From positions 62,001-126,000 of the forward strand of contig JAJFJV010000017.1 of NCBI GenBank assembly GCA_021773635.1: a stretch of 64,000 nucleotides of DNA, in the 5' to 3' direction. Below the pieces are notes generated by a model that searched no databases, had not been told where the DNA came from, and saw only the letters and a list, made by a program, of their open reading frames with translations. The stretch comes from Gammaproteobacteria bacterium (GTDB taxonomy: Bacteria; Pseudomonadota; Gammaproteobacteria; HK1). The translations under genes were made by a program, and so were the position numbers. Below are positions 48,234-58,277 of the stretch, in pieces (the first letter of the stretch is position 1; every line of letters begins with the position of its first letter).

Positions 48234-50433
48234 AGGTGGTACAGTTCAGTGCCTGTTTCTTTGCTCCACAAAGATACTCTTTAGCAGCTAACCTCATGCC
48301 ATACCCGGGCGAGAACTCAAGCGGACAGACTTTCTCCAGGGAAATCAGATCATTCATCGGGGACCAATCGAGTACAGTGACTCCAGTTGGGCCCAAAGTC
48401 ACATAACGGTAGAACTCGAACCCTGGCCCACGATGTCTTCCTATGAACTCCGATGATCCAAAATATAGACATTCGCCTTCGTTCTTGTGGTCAAGGTAAA
48501 AAACGTGTTCATTTAAGGGGCTCGGTTCCATATTCAATGCCTGTGGTGCAAAATGCGCCGTGACAGAGCGATACTTATTCCGGAGCTTCGGAACTGGCAT
48601 GTACAAATAGGTTCCAGGATCTTTGATGATATCCCTGTCATCAATATTGAGTTCTATAGATAGTTGGTCATTGTGTGCATGTGCACCGACTACATTCTTA
48701 CCCATAGCTCCACAACGAATTGATACGTACGCCCCCTGATAGCGCAATATATAGAGCCCGAAGTCGGGGAACCCAAACGATGTTACGTTATGCGCACTGC
48801 TATCATTTACCGGAAAATCATACCTACTCCTCTTCAACAATGGTGTAGTTTGCCAATCATCAAGAAGGTCCTGCTTTCGCTCATTCGAACCGATACGAAC
48901 AAGTTGGGCATCAGGTTTCATGTCGTTTCGGGGGTAGGATGTTAGTTGAATATTTGACGCGATATTAGCAGCGATCTTTACTTCAGAATGGAAGCCATCT
49001 GTGAATTCATCGAAGTTCCCTCCGTGAAACAGGCCACTAATTGCTGCAACAACGTGTCGGCAGTCTAGATTATCCGCCATCAAATATCGATCGTCCTTCG
49101 CCATCTCCACATAATTGTCAAGATTCATGTAATTATTTTTGGCGTCTTTCATAGAGAGATTATGGTGAAGGGGAAAAAAAATGACGAAACGGCCACTATC
49201 ATTGTCTCCAATTTGAGGAATTAAATTTGTGGGTTTAGAAATTATCAAGATAAACTCGGCCATCTTTTCTAACCGCTCTGAATACCACTTTGGAAAAGGC
49301 GAATCCTTCAGCGAGGACGTAGCTAATCTTGCTTTGATCTTATCCGGGAAGCCCAGAACTAGAGCGGTAGCGTACGCAACCATTTCCGTACAGAGGCAAT
49401 GATAAGCGGTGGATGCCTCGGCACCACTACCGTCTGCGTGAAACTGGTGTTCCACCTCTTTTAATAACTCTCTAAAACCGAACTCGACCCATGGGTCTGT
49501 TCTGTCCGTTCTCGGAAGAAAGGCGGCCGCGAAAAGCAGGCCCACTATGTTCGCCAGGTAATGATTTCCCCGGCCGTGATCAAACCACTCCAGATGTTTG
49601 AGAATATATTCAGCATGGTCGTAAACGCCAGATGCCAGAACGGATTCGAATTCGCTATCGAATTCCGCCCCATGAATACGAAACAAATCGTAAGAAATTG
49701 CCCAGTTAGCAACTCGTATCGCCACATCCATGGTGCACCGCCAGTTGACACCAAAGCGTGGCGGGTTATTTGCACAAAAATCGAGAACTTCATTACGAAA
49801 TTCACGAGCATAAACGTTAGCTAACTGAAATCCGGATTGCCGTGCTCGCGCTGCCCGGAAAGCCCACGCGAGCTGGGTCAAATGTTGCATTCTGGCAAGT
49901 TCCCAAGGCACTTTGATATCGATTCCGCCACCATCTCTGAACGGGATGTGCTGATACCATTGTTTCGCCGACCATCGGTATCCGGACCTAAAATCTATCT
50001 GCCAGTCGATCGGCTCGTAATCACTATCGACAAGCGCCCAAATTCTCCGCGCCTTGGCCAGGTTCCCTCGATTTACGTGTTCGGCCAACCAATTTCCACC
50101 GGTATCACAATTTACGGCTGCTCCCTTGAGATAATAATGCCCATGTAATCCCCTACATTGCATTCCGTACTCGATTTTCGTCCAACCGGAGCCGAGTAAA
50201 TCAAACTGATGTGCTAAATAGTGATCCGTGCTTACTATTAAATTCGGCAAATTCAGGTCAATATCGGTAGTCGCAAGATCGGGCCGAAAAAGTGGGGATA
50301 GGCGGTCAATCTGATGGCTGGAACCATAGGTCGAACGGACCAAATCCAGACAATATTGAACTGTCTTGTAAAGATATGAAAACGGAAACGTAAGAAGCTT
50401 TCTAATGATTCTTGATATAGACCGTCTAGCCAT
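48226..50433 (-). CDS. Heparinase II/III-family protein
   Basis: A 735-residue protein: an N-terminal alpha/alpha barrel-like part (WRCTMDVAIRVANWAISYDL, WFDHGRGNHYLANIVGLLF, EASTAYHCLCTEMVAYA) and a C-terminal beta-sandwich (VGAHAHNDQLSIELNIDDRD, DPGTYLYMP), exactly the layout of heparinase II/III or alginate-lyase like enzymes. HAHNDQLS carries the His used in catalysis in the family. In biosynthetic loci such proteins may trim or modify the polymer. No clear signal peptide is seen, so the location is uncertain. Confidence 0.88.
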   Translation of the reverse strand: MARRSISRIIRKLLTFPFSYLYKTVQYCLDLVRSTYGSSHQIDRLSPLFRPDLATTDIDLNLPNLIVSTDHYLAHQFDLLGSGWTKIEYGMQCRGLHGHYYLKGAAVNCDTGGNWLAEHVNRGNLAKARRIWALVDSDYEPIDWQIDFRSGYRWSAKQWYQHIPFRDGGGIDIKVPWELARMQHLTQLAWAFRAARARQSGFQLANVYAREFRNEVLDFCANNPPRFGVNWRCTMDVAIRVANWAISYDLFRIHGAEFDSEFESVLASGVYDHAEYILKHLEWFDHGRGNHYLANIVGLLFAAAFLPRTDRTDPWVEFGFRELLKEVEHQFHADGSGAEASTAYHCLCTEMVAYATALVLGFPDKIKARLATSSLKDSPFPKWYSERLEKMAEFILIISKPTNLIPQIGDNDSGRFVIFFPLHHNLSMKDAKNNYMNLDNYVEMAKDDRYLMADNLDCRHVVAAISGLFHGGNFDEFTDGFHSEVKIAANIASNIQLTSYPRNDMKPDAQLVRIGSNERKQDLLDDWQTTPLLKRSRYDFPVNDSSAHNVTSFGFPDFGLYILRYQGAYVSIRCGAMGKNVVGAHAHNDQLSIELNIDDRDIIKDPGTYLYMPVPKLRNKYRSVTAHFAPQALNMEPSPLNEHVFYLDHKNEGECLYFGSSEFIGRHRGPGFEFYRYVTLGPTGVTVLDWSPMNDLISLEKVCPLEFSPGYGMRLAAKEYLCGAKKQALNCTTYE

Positions 50434-50477
50434 AACAAGAAACTTCTAAGCAGCCCAAACCATACAAGGGTCAAACT

Positions 50478-51302
50478 TTATCTTATCCCACATTGCATTT
50501 CCTTCAGATATCGACGTACACGTCCAAATGGCCCACGTTTATAGATGCCAACTCTTCCCTGCTCTCCATTTGGCTTCGCCAGAAACATCCAACCACTACT
50601 CGCAAATGTCGGGAGACAATCTGAAATTTTGGCATTCAATTTAAGCAGCCACCTGCTTCGCATCAATTGATCGAAAACAAAGCCACAGAGAAACGTACGA
50701 GGCGCATATCGTTCTATCATAAAACCCGTATCCGTTAATAAACGGGTAATTTCATTGTACGAGAAAAAATTTATATGGGGGCTAACGGCAAGAGTTACTG
50801 GATCTGGATAGGCCGCTAAAACCTTATTACTCAACGATCTTTTTAGTAATCTAAGTAGCTCGTACACACCGATAAGTTTCAAGATGGATTCTCCGAGAGC
50901 TGCCATCTCGAACGGACCATAGCCATTGGGCAGGGTAAGCACCAGACATCCATTATTTGTTATCCTCTGGTGCAGTGAAGCCAAAAAGTCAGCCGGCGAC
51001 TCCACGTGCTCTATAACTTCAGAGGCGATTACCATATCGTATAGTTCGACTCCAAACTCAGAATAATCATGGCCAAACGTGAGATTTTGAGCAACCTGAT
51101 GCCGACGCGCATACTCGATACTATCCCTGTCGCTGTCACTTCCAAAGAACGCAATCTCCGGAAAGAGATTCGCCAGCGGATATGTCACTTTACCGACACC
51201 ACAACCAACATCCAATATCGTTTTTGGTTCAGCCTTCCGAATGATGTTACAGATGAATTTCAGCCGCTTTTCTGTTCCGTAGCTATCCTCACACGGCCAC
51301 AT
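50478..51302 (-). CDS. Class I SAM-dependent methyltransferase
   Basis: A 274-residue methyltransferase with the SAM motif TILDVGCGVGKVTYPLA, then FGSDSDRDSIEYA and the post-motif VIASEVIEHVESPADFL and LVLTLPNGYGP. This is the ubiquinone/menaquinone-like Methyltransf_11 type commonly present in glycan clusters. It overlaps the asnB stop by 14 bases. The C-terminal half (SPHINFFSYNEITRLLTDTG) agrees with cluster-associated members. Target unknown. Confidence 0.88.
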   Translation of the reverse strand: MWPCEDSYGTEKRLKFICNIIRKAEPKTILDVGCGVGKVTYPLANLFPEIAFFGSDSDRDSIEYARRHQVAQNLTFGHDYSEFGVELYDMVIASEVIEHVESPADFLASLHQRITNNGCLVLTLPNGYGPFEMAALGESILKLIGVYELLRLLKRSLSNKVLAAYPDPVTLAVSPHINFFSYNEITRLLTDTGFMIERYAPRTFLCGFVFDQLMRSRWLLKLNAKISDCLPTFASSGWMFLAKPNGEQGRVGIYKRGPFGRVRRYLKEMQCGIR

Positions 51303-53190
51303 ACTGTTTCCACCACATAGCTAGATTCATTAGATACCATAGTTGCTGGCTTTTTCCTTGTTCCTGCAGATGACTAACTGCTCTAGGATCAAGAACATCC
51401 GTGTGTCTGCAAAAATTACTAATTTCTTCGTGCGCTTGACCACCCAATTTATCGAAGAACCATTCGTGTATTGGTACTCCAAAGCCTTGTTTTGGTCGGT
51501 CAATAATCCCCTCCGGCAATAAATCCCGGGCCGATTCTTTGAGAATGTACTTTAAGGTTCCATTCTTTAGTTTTAATCTTTCCGGAATCCCCATAGCTAG
51601 TTGAACCACGTTATGGTCGAGAAATGGCACCCGTGCCTCCAAGCTCGCACCCATGCTCATCTTATCTACCCGCATTAGGAGCAACTCTGGCAATCTAAAA
51701 TTTAAGTCGAGATAACTCATCCAACCAAGATGAGAGGGGGAGTCCGCCCCTTCTAGGTATCGTTTATGAATTCCTTTAATCGCCTCCCATGAGCTACGTT
51801 TTCTGTATTTCAGTCTCATTCGCGGTGATAGCAGTCGTTGCTTTTGGGCTTCCGTAAAGGCTTCAGCCCCTCCCCAGAATATAGGTTGGCCTTCAGAGCC
51901 TCTCCGTAGCCATTCATAATAAAATTTTTCGCCCCTACCGACTGCGCGCAAGCCACCAAGCCCGAGTTTTTTTACTGCGGTTGGGACTGGGAAATCATTC
52001 AGATTCTGCAACTTCAGTAGTGTTTTCCAGCCTGGGTAACCACAGAATAATTCATCTGCACCCTCACCCACTTGACACACGGTAACACCCGCACCACGCG
52101 CCATTTTCGCCAAGTAGTACACTGGAACGCAAACTGGGTCTGCAATCGGCTCATCCTGCAATTGCACCATTTGTGGCAGAAAGTCTAACAGGTCATCTAC
52201 ATTTAGATTTTTCTCGTGGTACTTAGCCGAGAAGAGGTCCGCTACCGTGTGTGCGTATTCGGCCTCATTCGGGTAGCTGCTATTTTGACCCAAATAACCG
52301 ATCGTAAACGTCTTCACCGTATCCGCTCGAAGCTTACTGAAAAGGGCTGTATTAATACTGGAATCTAATCCACCCGAGAGAAACACACCCACGGGAACAT
52401 CGCTCACCGAGCGATAGCGAACCGCATCACGCAATTCTGCCCGTATACTCTCGATGATTTCCCCCTCAGAACAGCTACCCATATCGACTGTATGATTCAA
52501 CACATCCCAATAGCGCTGTTCCTGAATGTTTCCATTCTCTTGAATCCGAATCCAGGTTCCTGCCGACAACTTCTTGATTCCATCAAAGAGAGTCTGGGGC
52601 GCCGGAGTCGTCAAAAAGGACAAATAATGAAATAACGAATCCTCATGTAATTTCCTCTGCTGGTCTGGGTCCTCCAGCAGAGCTTTTATTTCGGAAGCGA
52701 AATTTAGTCGTCCATGGTGCACGCTGTAGTAGAGTGGCTTTACGCCAAGGCGATCCCTGACAAGCCATAGTTCTCGACTGCGCCCGTCCCATAGCGCAAA
52801 GGCAAACATGCCACGCAACCTCTCCAGACAGTCGATACCCCACTCAGCAAATGCATGAAGAATGACTTCCGTATCCGAATGGTCCGTCTTCCAATCAGAA
52901 TGTCCCAAGGCGATGAGCTCAGCACGAAGTTCAGCATGATTATAAATTTCACCATTGAAGGTTATCCATAAAGTTTCATTAGCTGCTGACATAGGCTGCG
53001 CGGCTGCATCAGAGAGGTCAATGATAGACAAGCGACGATGCCCAAAACCAATGCGACGATTCTCGGAAATCCATAGACCTGCACCATCAGGGCCACGATG
53101 AATCATCGTGTCACGCATACGACGCAGAAATTCATCAGTGAGCTCAAATGAGCTGTTCTTAAATACCAGGGAACCCGCTATTCCACACAT
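51289..53190 (-). CDS. asnB: AsnB-like glutamine-hydrolysing amidotransferase
   Basis: A 633-residue asparagine synthetase family protein. The N-terminal MCGIAG provides Cys2 of the class II glutaminase domain, and the synthetase domain holds the PPi-loop VGVFLSGGLDSSIN. C-terminal ends (LPELLLMRVDKMSMGASLE, VPFLDHNVVQLA) are those of polysaccharide-associated asparagine synthase-like proteins. In such loci (for example WbpS) they may amidate uronic acid sugars rather than make asparagine. Substrate is inference. A 276-base AT-rich gap lies upstream. Confidence 0.88.
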   Translation of the reverse strand: MCGIAGSLVFKNSSFELTDEFLRRMRDTMIHRGPDGAGLWISENRRIGFGHRRLSIIDLSDAAAQPMSAANETLWITFNGEIYNHAELRAELIALGHSDWKTDHSDTEVILHAFAEWGIDCLERLRGMFAFALWDGRSRELWLVRDRLGVKPLYYSVHHGRLNFASEIKALLEDPDQQRKLHEDSLFHYLSFLTTPAPQTLFDGIKKLSAGTWIRIQENGNIQEQRYWDVLNHTVDMGSCSEGEIIESIRAELRDAVRYRSVSDVPVGVFLSGGLDSSINTALFSKLRADTVKTFTIGYLGQNSSYPNEAEYAHTVADLFSAKYHEKNLNVDDLLDFLPQMVQLQDEPIADPVCVPVYYLAKMARGAGVTVCQVGEGADELFCGYPGWKTLLKLQNLNDFPVPTAVKKLGLGGLRAVGRGEKFYYEWLRRGSEGQPIFWGGAEAFTEAQKQRLLSPRMRLKYRKRSSWEAIKGIHKRYLEGADSPSHLGWMSYLDLNFRLPELLLMRVDKMSMGASLEARVPFLDHNVVQLAMGIPERLKLKNGTLKYILKESARDLLPEGIIDRPKQGFGVPIHEWFFDKLGGQAHEEISNFCRHTDVLDPRAVSHLQEQGKSQQLWYLMNLAMWWKQYVAV

Positions 53191-53318
53191 CTATTTTCTT
53201 TCCTTCACACCCATGCTTCAGAGTTAGTCATCGGGAAATAGCTTGTCCATTATTCACTTAGGCTGAATTGAAATTACGAGATGAATTCAGGGCGATTTAT
53301 TAATTCGATAACATCCGA

Positions 53319-53402
53319 TTAAATACTTGGAAACCTTGTATAGATACCTTCGTTCAAAATTGCCCAACGTAATTCTGGGTGACTTAGTAAGAACGTCTCC
53401 AT
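53319..53402 (-). CDS. Possible 27-codon ORF between asnB and the two-domain dehydrogenase
   Basis: A short frame METFLLSHPELRWAILNEGI... with AAGGA about five bases upstream of its ATG, in the operon direction. The 276-base gap (53191-53466) holds nothing else. The peptide looks like the N-terminus of a protein rather than a complete one, so it may be a small gene or a truncated remnant. I recognise no family. Confidence 0.22.
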   Translation of the reverse strand: METFLLSHPELRWAILNEGIYTRFPSI

Positions 53403-53466
53403 AGGTGTCCTTTAAGCCGTTAAATTGTTTTCCGCACTTTAAACTGAAGCCGTTCTTAAAATATAA

Positions 53467-55611
53467 TTACTGGAGGCAAACTTCGATGAGATTAGCAATT
53501 TCTGTCGCACGGATTTGATGCCGCAACGATATTGGCCACTCACCCCCCTTTTGGAGCACCTCTGAAAATGCGATCAACTCTTCCTTTTGACCCTTATCTT
53601 CTTTTCTTCCATCTAAATGCCAATCACCGAATCCGACGACATCAAGGCAGCTATAATCGTCGAGTGAAATTACTTTCCCATCACAAAAAATGTCTAATTT
53701 TTCTTTTGGATAAGCTGTTGCACCCAGCGCTGTATAGGTAAGCGTAGCTACTGAACCATCCTGGAACCTGATGGTGGCAACAAAATTATCGGTTCGACTA
53801 TAGTGGCCCGTTGTAGGTTTGATGGCGATCGCATCGACCGATTCGATATCGTGGTCCACAAGATAAAGGAATGCATCGTAGACATGGCATGCCTCGCCCC
53901 GATTACGTCCACCGCCCTCCTTGGAGTGAACCCAATGGTCGAGTGGAATGTAACCTGCATTCATTCGATAGTTGAGGATCATGGGGTTGGTACGATCTCG
54001 AACCAACTCGCGAATTTGTCTCATATGACTCGAGAAGCGCCGATTAAATCCTGTCATTAGCACCGGAATGGATGCATCATCATCTATATCTAAAAAGAAC
54101 TGTTGGATCTCAACCAGTTCATCCTGCGTAAGTGCAAGAGGTTTTTCCACAAGAACATGCTTTCCTGCCTTAAGGGCTGCCAGAACCATAGGTGCGTGCA
54201 GGTCGTGTCTTGTGGTAATAAGCACTGCATCAATAGCAGGGTCTTTCAGAACTTGTTCATACTCAGTCGTTGCATAATTTGCCCCGTATTGTTCCGCCGC
54301 TGCCTTGGCATTGTGGCCCGTACGACTAACGATGGCCTGCAAATGATAACGGCTAGACAAGGACTGAAGAAATGGAAGATGCATCAGCTTAGCGTAGGAG
54401 CCGGCACCTACAACGGCTATGCGTGTGCGATCCGTAGACGACGGGTGTGCCCGTATATTATCGATGCGGCGCCCCAAAGCCTGACCATCTGCAACATCAG
54501 CGTAGCGAAGCAGCACCATGAAAGGACGTCGCTCCTGGTCCGCAAGAGCTTCGTAGGCTTCGCGTGCATCAGCCAGAGGATAAACGACGTCAATACATGG
54601 CCCAACCTTTAGTTTTGCTTCCGCTAACAAGCGCAAATACTCGACCATGTTTCGATTCTCAGTCCAACGAACATAGCCGATTGGATAGTCCAATCCTTCC
54701 TCTTCATAGCGCTGTTCATATCGACCGGGTCCGTATGAAGTTGAAATTAAAAAATCCAGCTCCTTGGCATACAAGTCCCCGCGATTGAGATCCAGGCCAA
54801 CATCACCAACAAGTACCACCCGGCCTTTTTTACGGCACATCTTAAATGCAATGGACACCACTTCATCCGAAGGTGTTGCCGCAGTGATAATGACCCCATC
54901 CACACCGAAGCCATCAGTCAATCGAGCTGTCTTCGTCACCGCATCATCTACGCCGGGATGAATGCCAACATCCATGCCAAGTTCCAGCCCAAGCTGAACC
55001 CGCTCCGACTCAAGGTCCATGCCGATTACACGACAACCATTAGCTTTCAGAAGCTGAATAGTCAGCTGGCCAATAGCTCCTAGACCGACAACAACAAAAG
55101 TCTCTCCAAGAGTCGGCTGCGCCCGGCGGACGCCTTGAAGGGCAATGGCACCCAGGGTTACAGTGCTGGCCTCGGCAAAGCTCAATTCATCGGGTATTGG
55201 CACCGTAAGATTGCGCGGCACACGGATGACTTCCGCGTGAAACGCGTATTCCGATCCGGCACATGCAACGCGATCACCAACAGCTAAGTCAGTCACACCT
55301 GCACCGATCTCAAGTACTACTCCGGCAGCAGAATAACCGCTGGGTCGGACGGCGGTGGTTCGGCTCCTAATCTCACTGTGGGCACGCTTGAATCCCTGCG
55401 CTGCTACCATCTGCATCGCCTTCTTGACGTTCTCTGGCTCTTTCAGGGCACGCTTCCACAGTGGAATACCGCTAGCCCTGACGCCACTCATCTCAGTACC
55501 GATGGAAATACAGGAGTGATCCACGCGCACGAGAACTGTGCCCGCTTCCACGCAGGGTGCCGGAATGTCCGCTAACAGCGCCTGACCTTTCTGGATTAAT
55601 ACCTGTTTCAT
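53467..55611 (-). CDS. Two-domain dehydrogenase: zinc-type alcohol dehydrogenase plus Gfo/Idh/MocA
   Basis: A 714-residue fusion seen in polysaccharide loci. Residues 1-360 are a medium-chain dehydrogenase (VGDRVACAGSEYAFHAEV, then VVVGLGAIGQLTIQLLKANG), and residues from about 395 are a Gfo/Idh/MocA domain (RIAVVGAGSYAKLMHLPFL, VLVEKPLALTQDELVE). Together they may oxidise and reduce a sugar or cyclitol at different positions. It is a well-known but poorly characterised bi-domain family, frequently next to heparinase and AsnB genes as here. Confidence 0.9.
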   Translation of the reverse strand: MKQVLIQKGQALLADIPAPCVEAGTVLVRVDHSCISIGTEMSGVRASGIPLWKRALKEPENVKKAMQMVAAQGFKRAHSEIRSRTTAVRPSGYSAAGVVLEIGAGVTDLAVGDRVACAGSEYAFHAEVIRVPRNLTVPIPDELSFAEASTVTLGAIALQGVRRAQPTLGETFVVVGLGAIGQLTIQLLKANGCRVIGMDLESERVQLGLELGMDVGIHPGVDDAVTKTARLTDGFGVDGVIITAATPSDEVVSIAFKMCRKKGRVVLVGDVGLDLNRGDLYAKELDFLISTSYGPGRYEQRYEEEGLDYPIGYVRWTENRNMVEYLRLLAEAKLKVGPCIDVVYPLADAREAYEALADQERRPFMVLLRYADVADGQALGRRIDNIRAHPSSTDRTRIAVVGAGSYAKLMHLPFLQSLSSRYHLQAIVSRTGHNAKAAAEQYGANYATTEYEQVLKDPAIDAVLITTRHDLHAPMVLAALKAGKHVLVEKPLALTQDELVEIQQFFLDIDDDASIPVLMTGFNRRFSSHMRQIRELVRDRTNPMILNYRMNAGYIPLDHWVHSKEGGGRNRGEACHVYDAFLYLVDHDIESVDAIAIKPTTGHYSRTDNFVATIRFQDGSVATLTYTALGATAYPKEKLDIFCDGKVISLDDYSCLDVVGFGDWHLDGRKEDKGQKEELIAFSEVLQKGGEWPISLRHQIRATEIANLIEVCLQ

Positions 55612-55733
55612 ATTCGTTTTCCGGGCCCGTCCACCAAGCCGCGTAACCCAATAGTTGGGATTATCTAAATATGCTGGCTAGTAAATATTTAATAGTTAAA
55701 CGCGTCTATCAGGTACAGCATTGATGGAAATAG

Positions 55734-56954
55734 CTAACCGCGACAGATTTTCTCTAGAAGACCTTCGTATGTCTCGACCACGATCTCCAACGTACAACTG
55801 TCCATAAGATAAGCTCTACCCTTCTTACCCATGCCCTGCCTTTCATCAGCCGACATATCACGAAGTTTCTTGACAGTTGCCGCAAGTGCCACTGAATTTT
55901 GTGATGGACAAGACAGGCCTGCGCCCGCTGATTCGATGAGATCGGCTGCGTCACCTTCCACCGCCATAATCAGGGGTTTCTCACAGGCAAGGTAGGCCAG
56001 AGTCTTGCTAGGAATGGTTATCTTAAATAAAGGATCTTTCTTTAGATGAACTAGAAGTGCATCGGAAATCGAATAGATTTTAGCCATTTTCTGAGGAGAA
56101 AATCGGCCCAGAAATCGTATATTTTCGAGTCCTAAATCCTCGCTCAGTGACTGCAGACGGAGCTCTTCAACACCGCTTCCCGCAAACAGAAATTGGACCT
56201 CAGGATAATCACGCATCTTCTCCGCGGCTTCGATCACCGTATCCAGCGCCTGTACAATCCCGAGATTTCCTGCAAACAGAACATTAAATTTTCCCGCCAG
56301 TCCCAGCTCTTTGGCGAGGGATTTATCATATTCTACTGGCCTGTAGACCTCCGTATCCGCCCAATTTGGAACAACTTCAATCTTCTCCCGCGCAACTCCC
56401 TTTTTAATAAGATTTTTTCGGTATCCGGGTGAAGGAACAGATATCAGTTTCGCCCTCCCGTACAGAAAATTCTGTACGGCAGAAATGGCTTTGACAGCAC
56501 GTCCTTTCCCCACCATCCCCGATGCAAGAACCGCTTCAGGCCAGACATCCTGAACATCAAATAAAATCGGGGCCCGTTTGGCGAGAGATAAAAAGCACGC
56601 CGCGAGGCCAGTTGTAGGTGGCGGCAAGAAGGCATATATGCAATCCACCCGACCCGTCATCCATGAACCAATACCGACGACTGAAAGCATGAAGGATACA
56701 TAATTCAGAATCCTCCGGAAGACAGACTTTCCGCCATGGGGAGAATGCGGAACACGCAGAATATCCGCGTCACCATATGAGTCCCATTGGAAAGCTTTCG
56801 GGCGATATCCTTCATAAAATTCCGACTTAGGATAGGTGGGGAAGCCCGTCAGCAGCGTTACCTGGTGCCCCCTCTTCGCCAGGCTATCAGCAAGCTCATG
56901 CACACGGGGCCCTGGTTCCGGGTAACACCACTGACTAAGAAGCAGTATCCGCAA
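55734..56954 (-). CDS. Glycosyltransferase, WbuB-like GT4
   Basis: A 406-residue GT4 enzyme with MRILLLSQWCYPEPGPRVHE at the start, LLTGFPTYPKSEFYEGY, LFDVQDVWPEAVLASGM, and VVPNWADTEVYRPV. These are close to WbuB, the proposed L-FucNAc transferase of E. coli O26. It fits the 6-deoxy-L-hexosamine pathway genes in the same locus (35.5-38.6 kb). The C-terminal half has FAGNLGIVQALDTVIEAAEK. Acceptor unknown. Confidence 0.88.
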   Translation of the reverse strand: MRILLLSQWCYPEPGPRVHELADSLAKRGHQVTLLTGFPTYPKSEFYEGYRPKAFQWDSYGDADILRVPHSPHGGKSVFRRILNYVSFMLSVVGIGSWMTGRVDCIYAFLPPPTTGLAACFLSLAKRAPILFDVQDVWPEAVLASGMVGKGRAVKAISAVQNFLYGRAKLISVPSPGYRKNLIKKGVAREKIEVVPNWADTEVYRPVEYDKSLAKELGLAGKFNVLFAGNLGIVQALDTVIEAAEKMRDYPEVQFLFAGSGVEELRLQSLSEDLGLENIRFLGRFSPQKMAKIYSISDALLVHLKKDPLFKITIPSKTLAYLACEKPLIMAVEGDAADLIESAGAGLSCPSQNSVALAATVKKLRDMSADERQGMGKKGRAYLMDSCTLEIVVETYEGLLEKICRG

Positions 56955-57011
56955 CGCTCAGTCCATTACCAGCGAGTATGCTGTCAAATCCAACAAACAG
57001 CAGAGCCTGAA

Positions 57012-58262
57012 TTAATTAACAATACGCGGTTCCGGCATGGGCACAATGAACTTCCCACCCTGATCGTGGTAGCGCTGATGCTGCTGCATAATGCTCTCGG
57101 CAAAATTCCAGGCCAGGACCACGACAAAGTCCGGGTGCTGCTCGTAAATCGCCTCTGAAGGAAGCACTGGAATATGGTGTCCGGGACTGAAAAGATTCTG
57201 TTTCAGGGGATTATCATCGACAATAAAATCCAGCACACTCCCGAGCTCGAAATGGGTCAGTAATGTCGTTGCCTTGGTTGGTGCACCATAGCCGGCAATA
57301 GACTTTCCCTCTGCCTTTAGCCCATTCACAAGCTTGCATAAATCCAGCTTGACGCCTTCGATGCGTTGACCAAAGGCCACGAATGATTCTTCCCTGTCGA
57401 GTCCCGCCTGCTTCTCGACTTCCATCAGTTCCGATACAGAACTTCGTACCTGGTATGGCCCATCCTTTCTTTGTGTAATCACCCGAATGGAGCCACCCTG
57501 AGGACTGATACGCTGAACATCTATCACATCCAGTTCCAGGGATGAGAAAAACGCCGTCAGCGGAGCCAGCGAATGGTAATCCAGATGCTCATGATAGATG
57601 GTGTCGAACCAGGCATTCTCATAGACATCTAGCAGATAACCCACCTCGATAACAAAAAGCCCATCATCAGCCAGCCAATGCTTGACACCCTCGACCACCC
57701 CTCTCAGATCATCTATGTGAGCACATGCATTGTGGCTCGTGATCAGCTTCGCTGAACCGTAGGCGTCCCGCCACTTTCTAGCGTGCCTGGCGGCAAAGAA
57801 TTCACAAACCGTATCGATACCACGCTCGCGCGCAATCTGGGCTATTTCAGTGGCAGGGTCTACACCGACGACACGACACCCGGCTTCCTTGAAGAAACTG
57901 AGTGCAGTTCCGTCGTTTGAACCTATGTCGACAACCAGGGCACCCTCGGGAATATCAAACTCCTGCTTCATATGGTGGGCATACTGACGCAGATGCTCGA
58001 CAAAAACGGGCGACGTCGCCGAAACATAAGAATAATTTCTGCGATACAGGATTTCCGGGTCAACCACATGCCCGAGTTGCACATGGGCACAGTCCCGACA
58101 GAAGTAGAGCTCCAAAGGATAAGCCTGTTGAGGCTCATCACATTCATGAGCCTCAACGAAATGGTTTCCGGGAGGAGTCGGGGTCAGTTCAATGACACGC
58201 GTCAGATCGTTGCCATCACATAGCCGGCAGCGGTCCCTGAAATAATAGCCATCTACAGTCAT
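57012..58262 (-). CDS. Sugar C-methyltransferase (zinc-finger plus SAM domain)
   Basis: A 416-residue protein: N-terminal zinc-binding part with CRLCDG and FCRDCAHVQLG, SAM domain with VVDIGSNDGTALSFFKEAG, and C-terminal C-methyltransferase domain with SIAGYGAPTKATTLL and VLAWNFAESIM. This three-part family includes NDP-4-keto-sugar C3-methyltransferases (TylC3, NovU-like) that make branched deoxysugars. The neighbour cupin (15-base gap) could be its partner isomerase or epimerase. EVGYLLDVYENAWFDTIYHE is the typical catalytic-site region. Confidence 0.9.
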   Translation of the reverse strand: MTVDGYYFRDRCRLCDGNDLTRVIELTPTPPGNHFVEAHECDEPQQAYPLELYFCRDCAHVQLGHVVDPEILYRRNYSYVSATSPVFVEHLRQYAHHMKQEFDIPEGALVVDIGSNDGTALSFFKEAGCRVVGVDPATEIAQIARERGIDTVCEFFAARHARKWRDAYGSAKLITSHNACAHIDDLRGVVEGVKHWLADDGLFVIEVGYLLDVYENAWFDTIYHEHLDYHSLAPLTAFFSSLELDVIDVQRISPQGGSIRVITQRKDGPYQVRSSVSELMEVEKQAGLDREESFVAFGQRIEGVKLDLCKLVNGLKAEGKSIAGYGAPTKATTLLTHFELGSVLDFIVDDNPLKQNLFSPGHHIPVLPSEAIYEQHPDFVVVLAWNFAESIMQQHQRYHDQGGKFIVPMPEPRIVN

Positions 58263-58277
58263 ACCAGAAGCTCGCCG

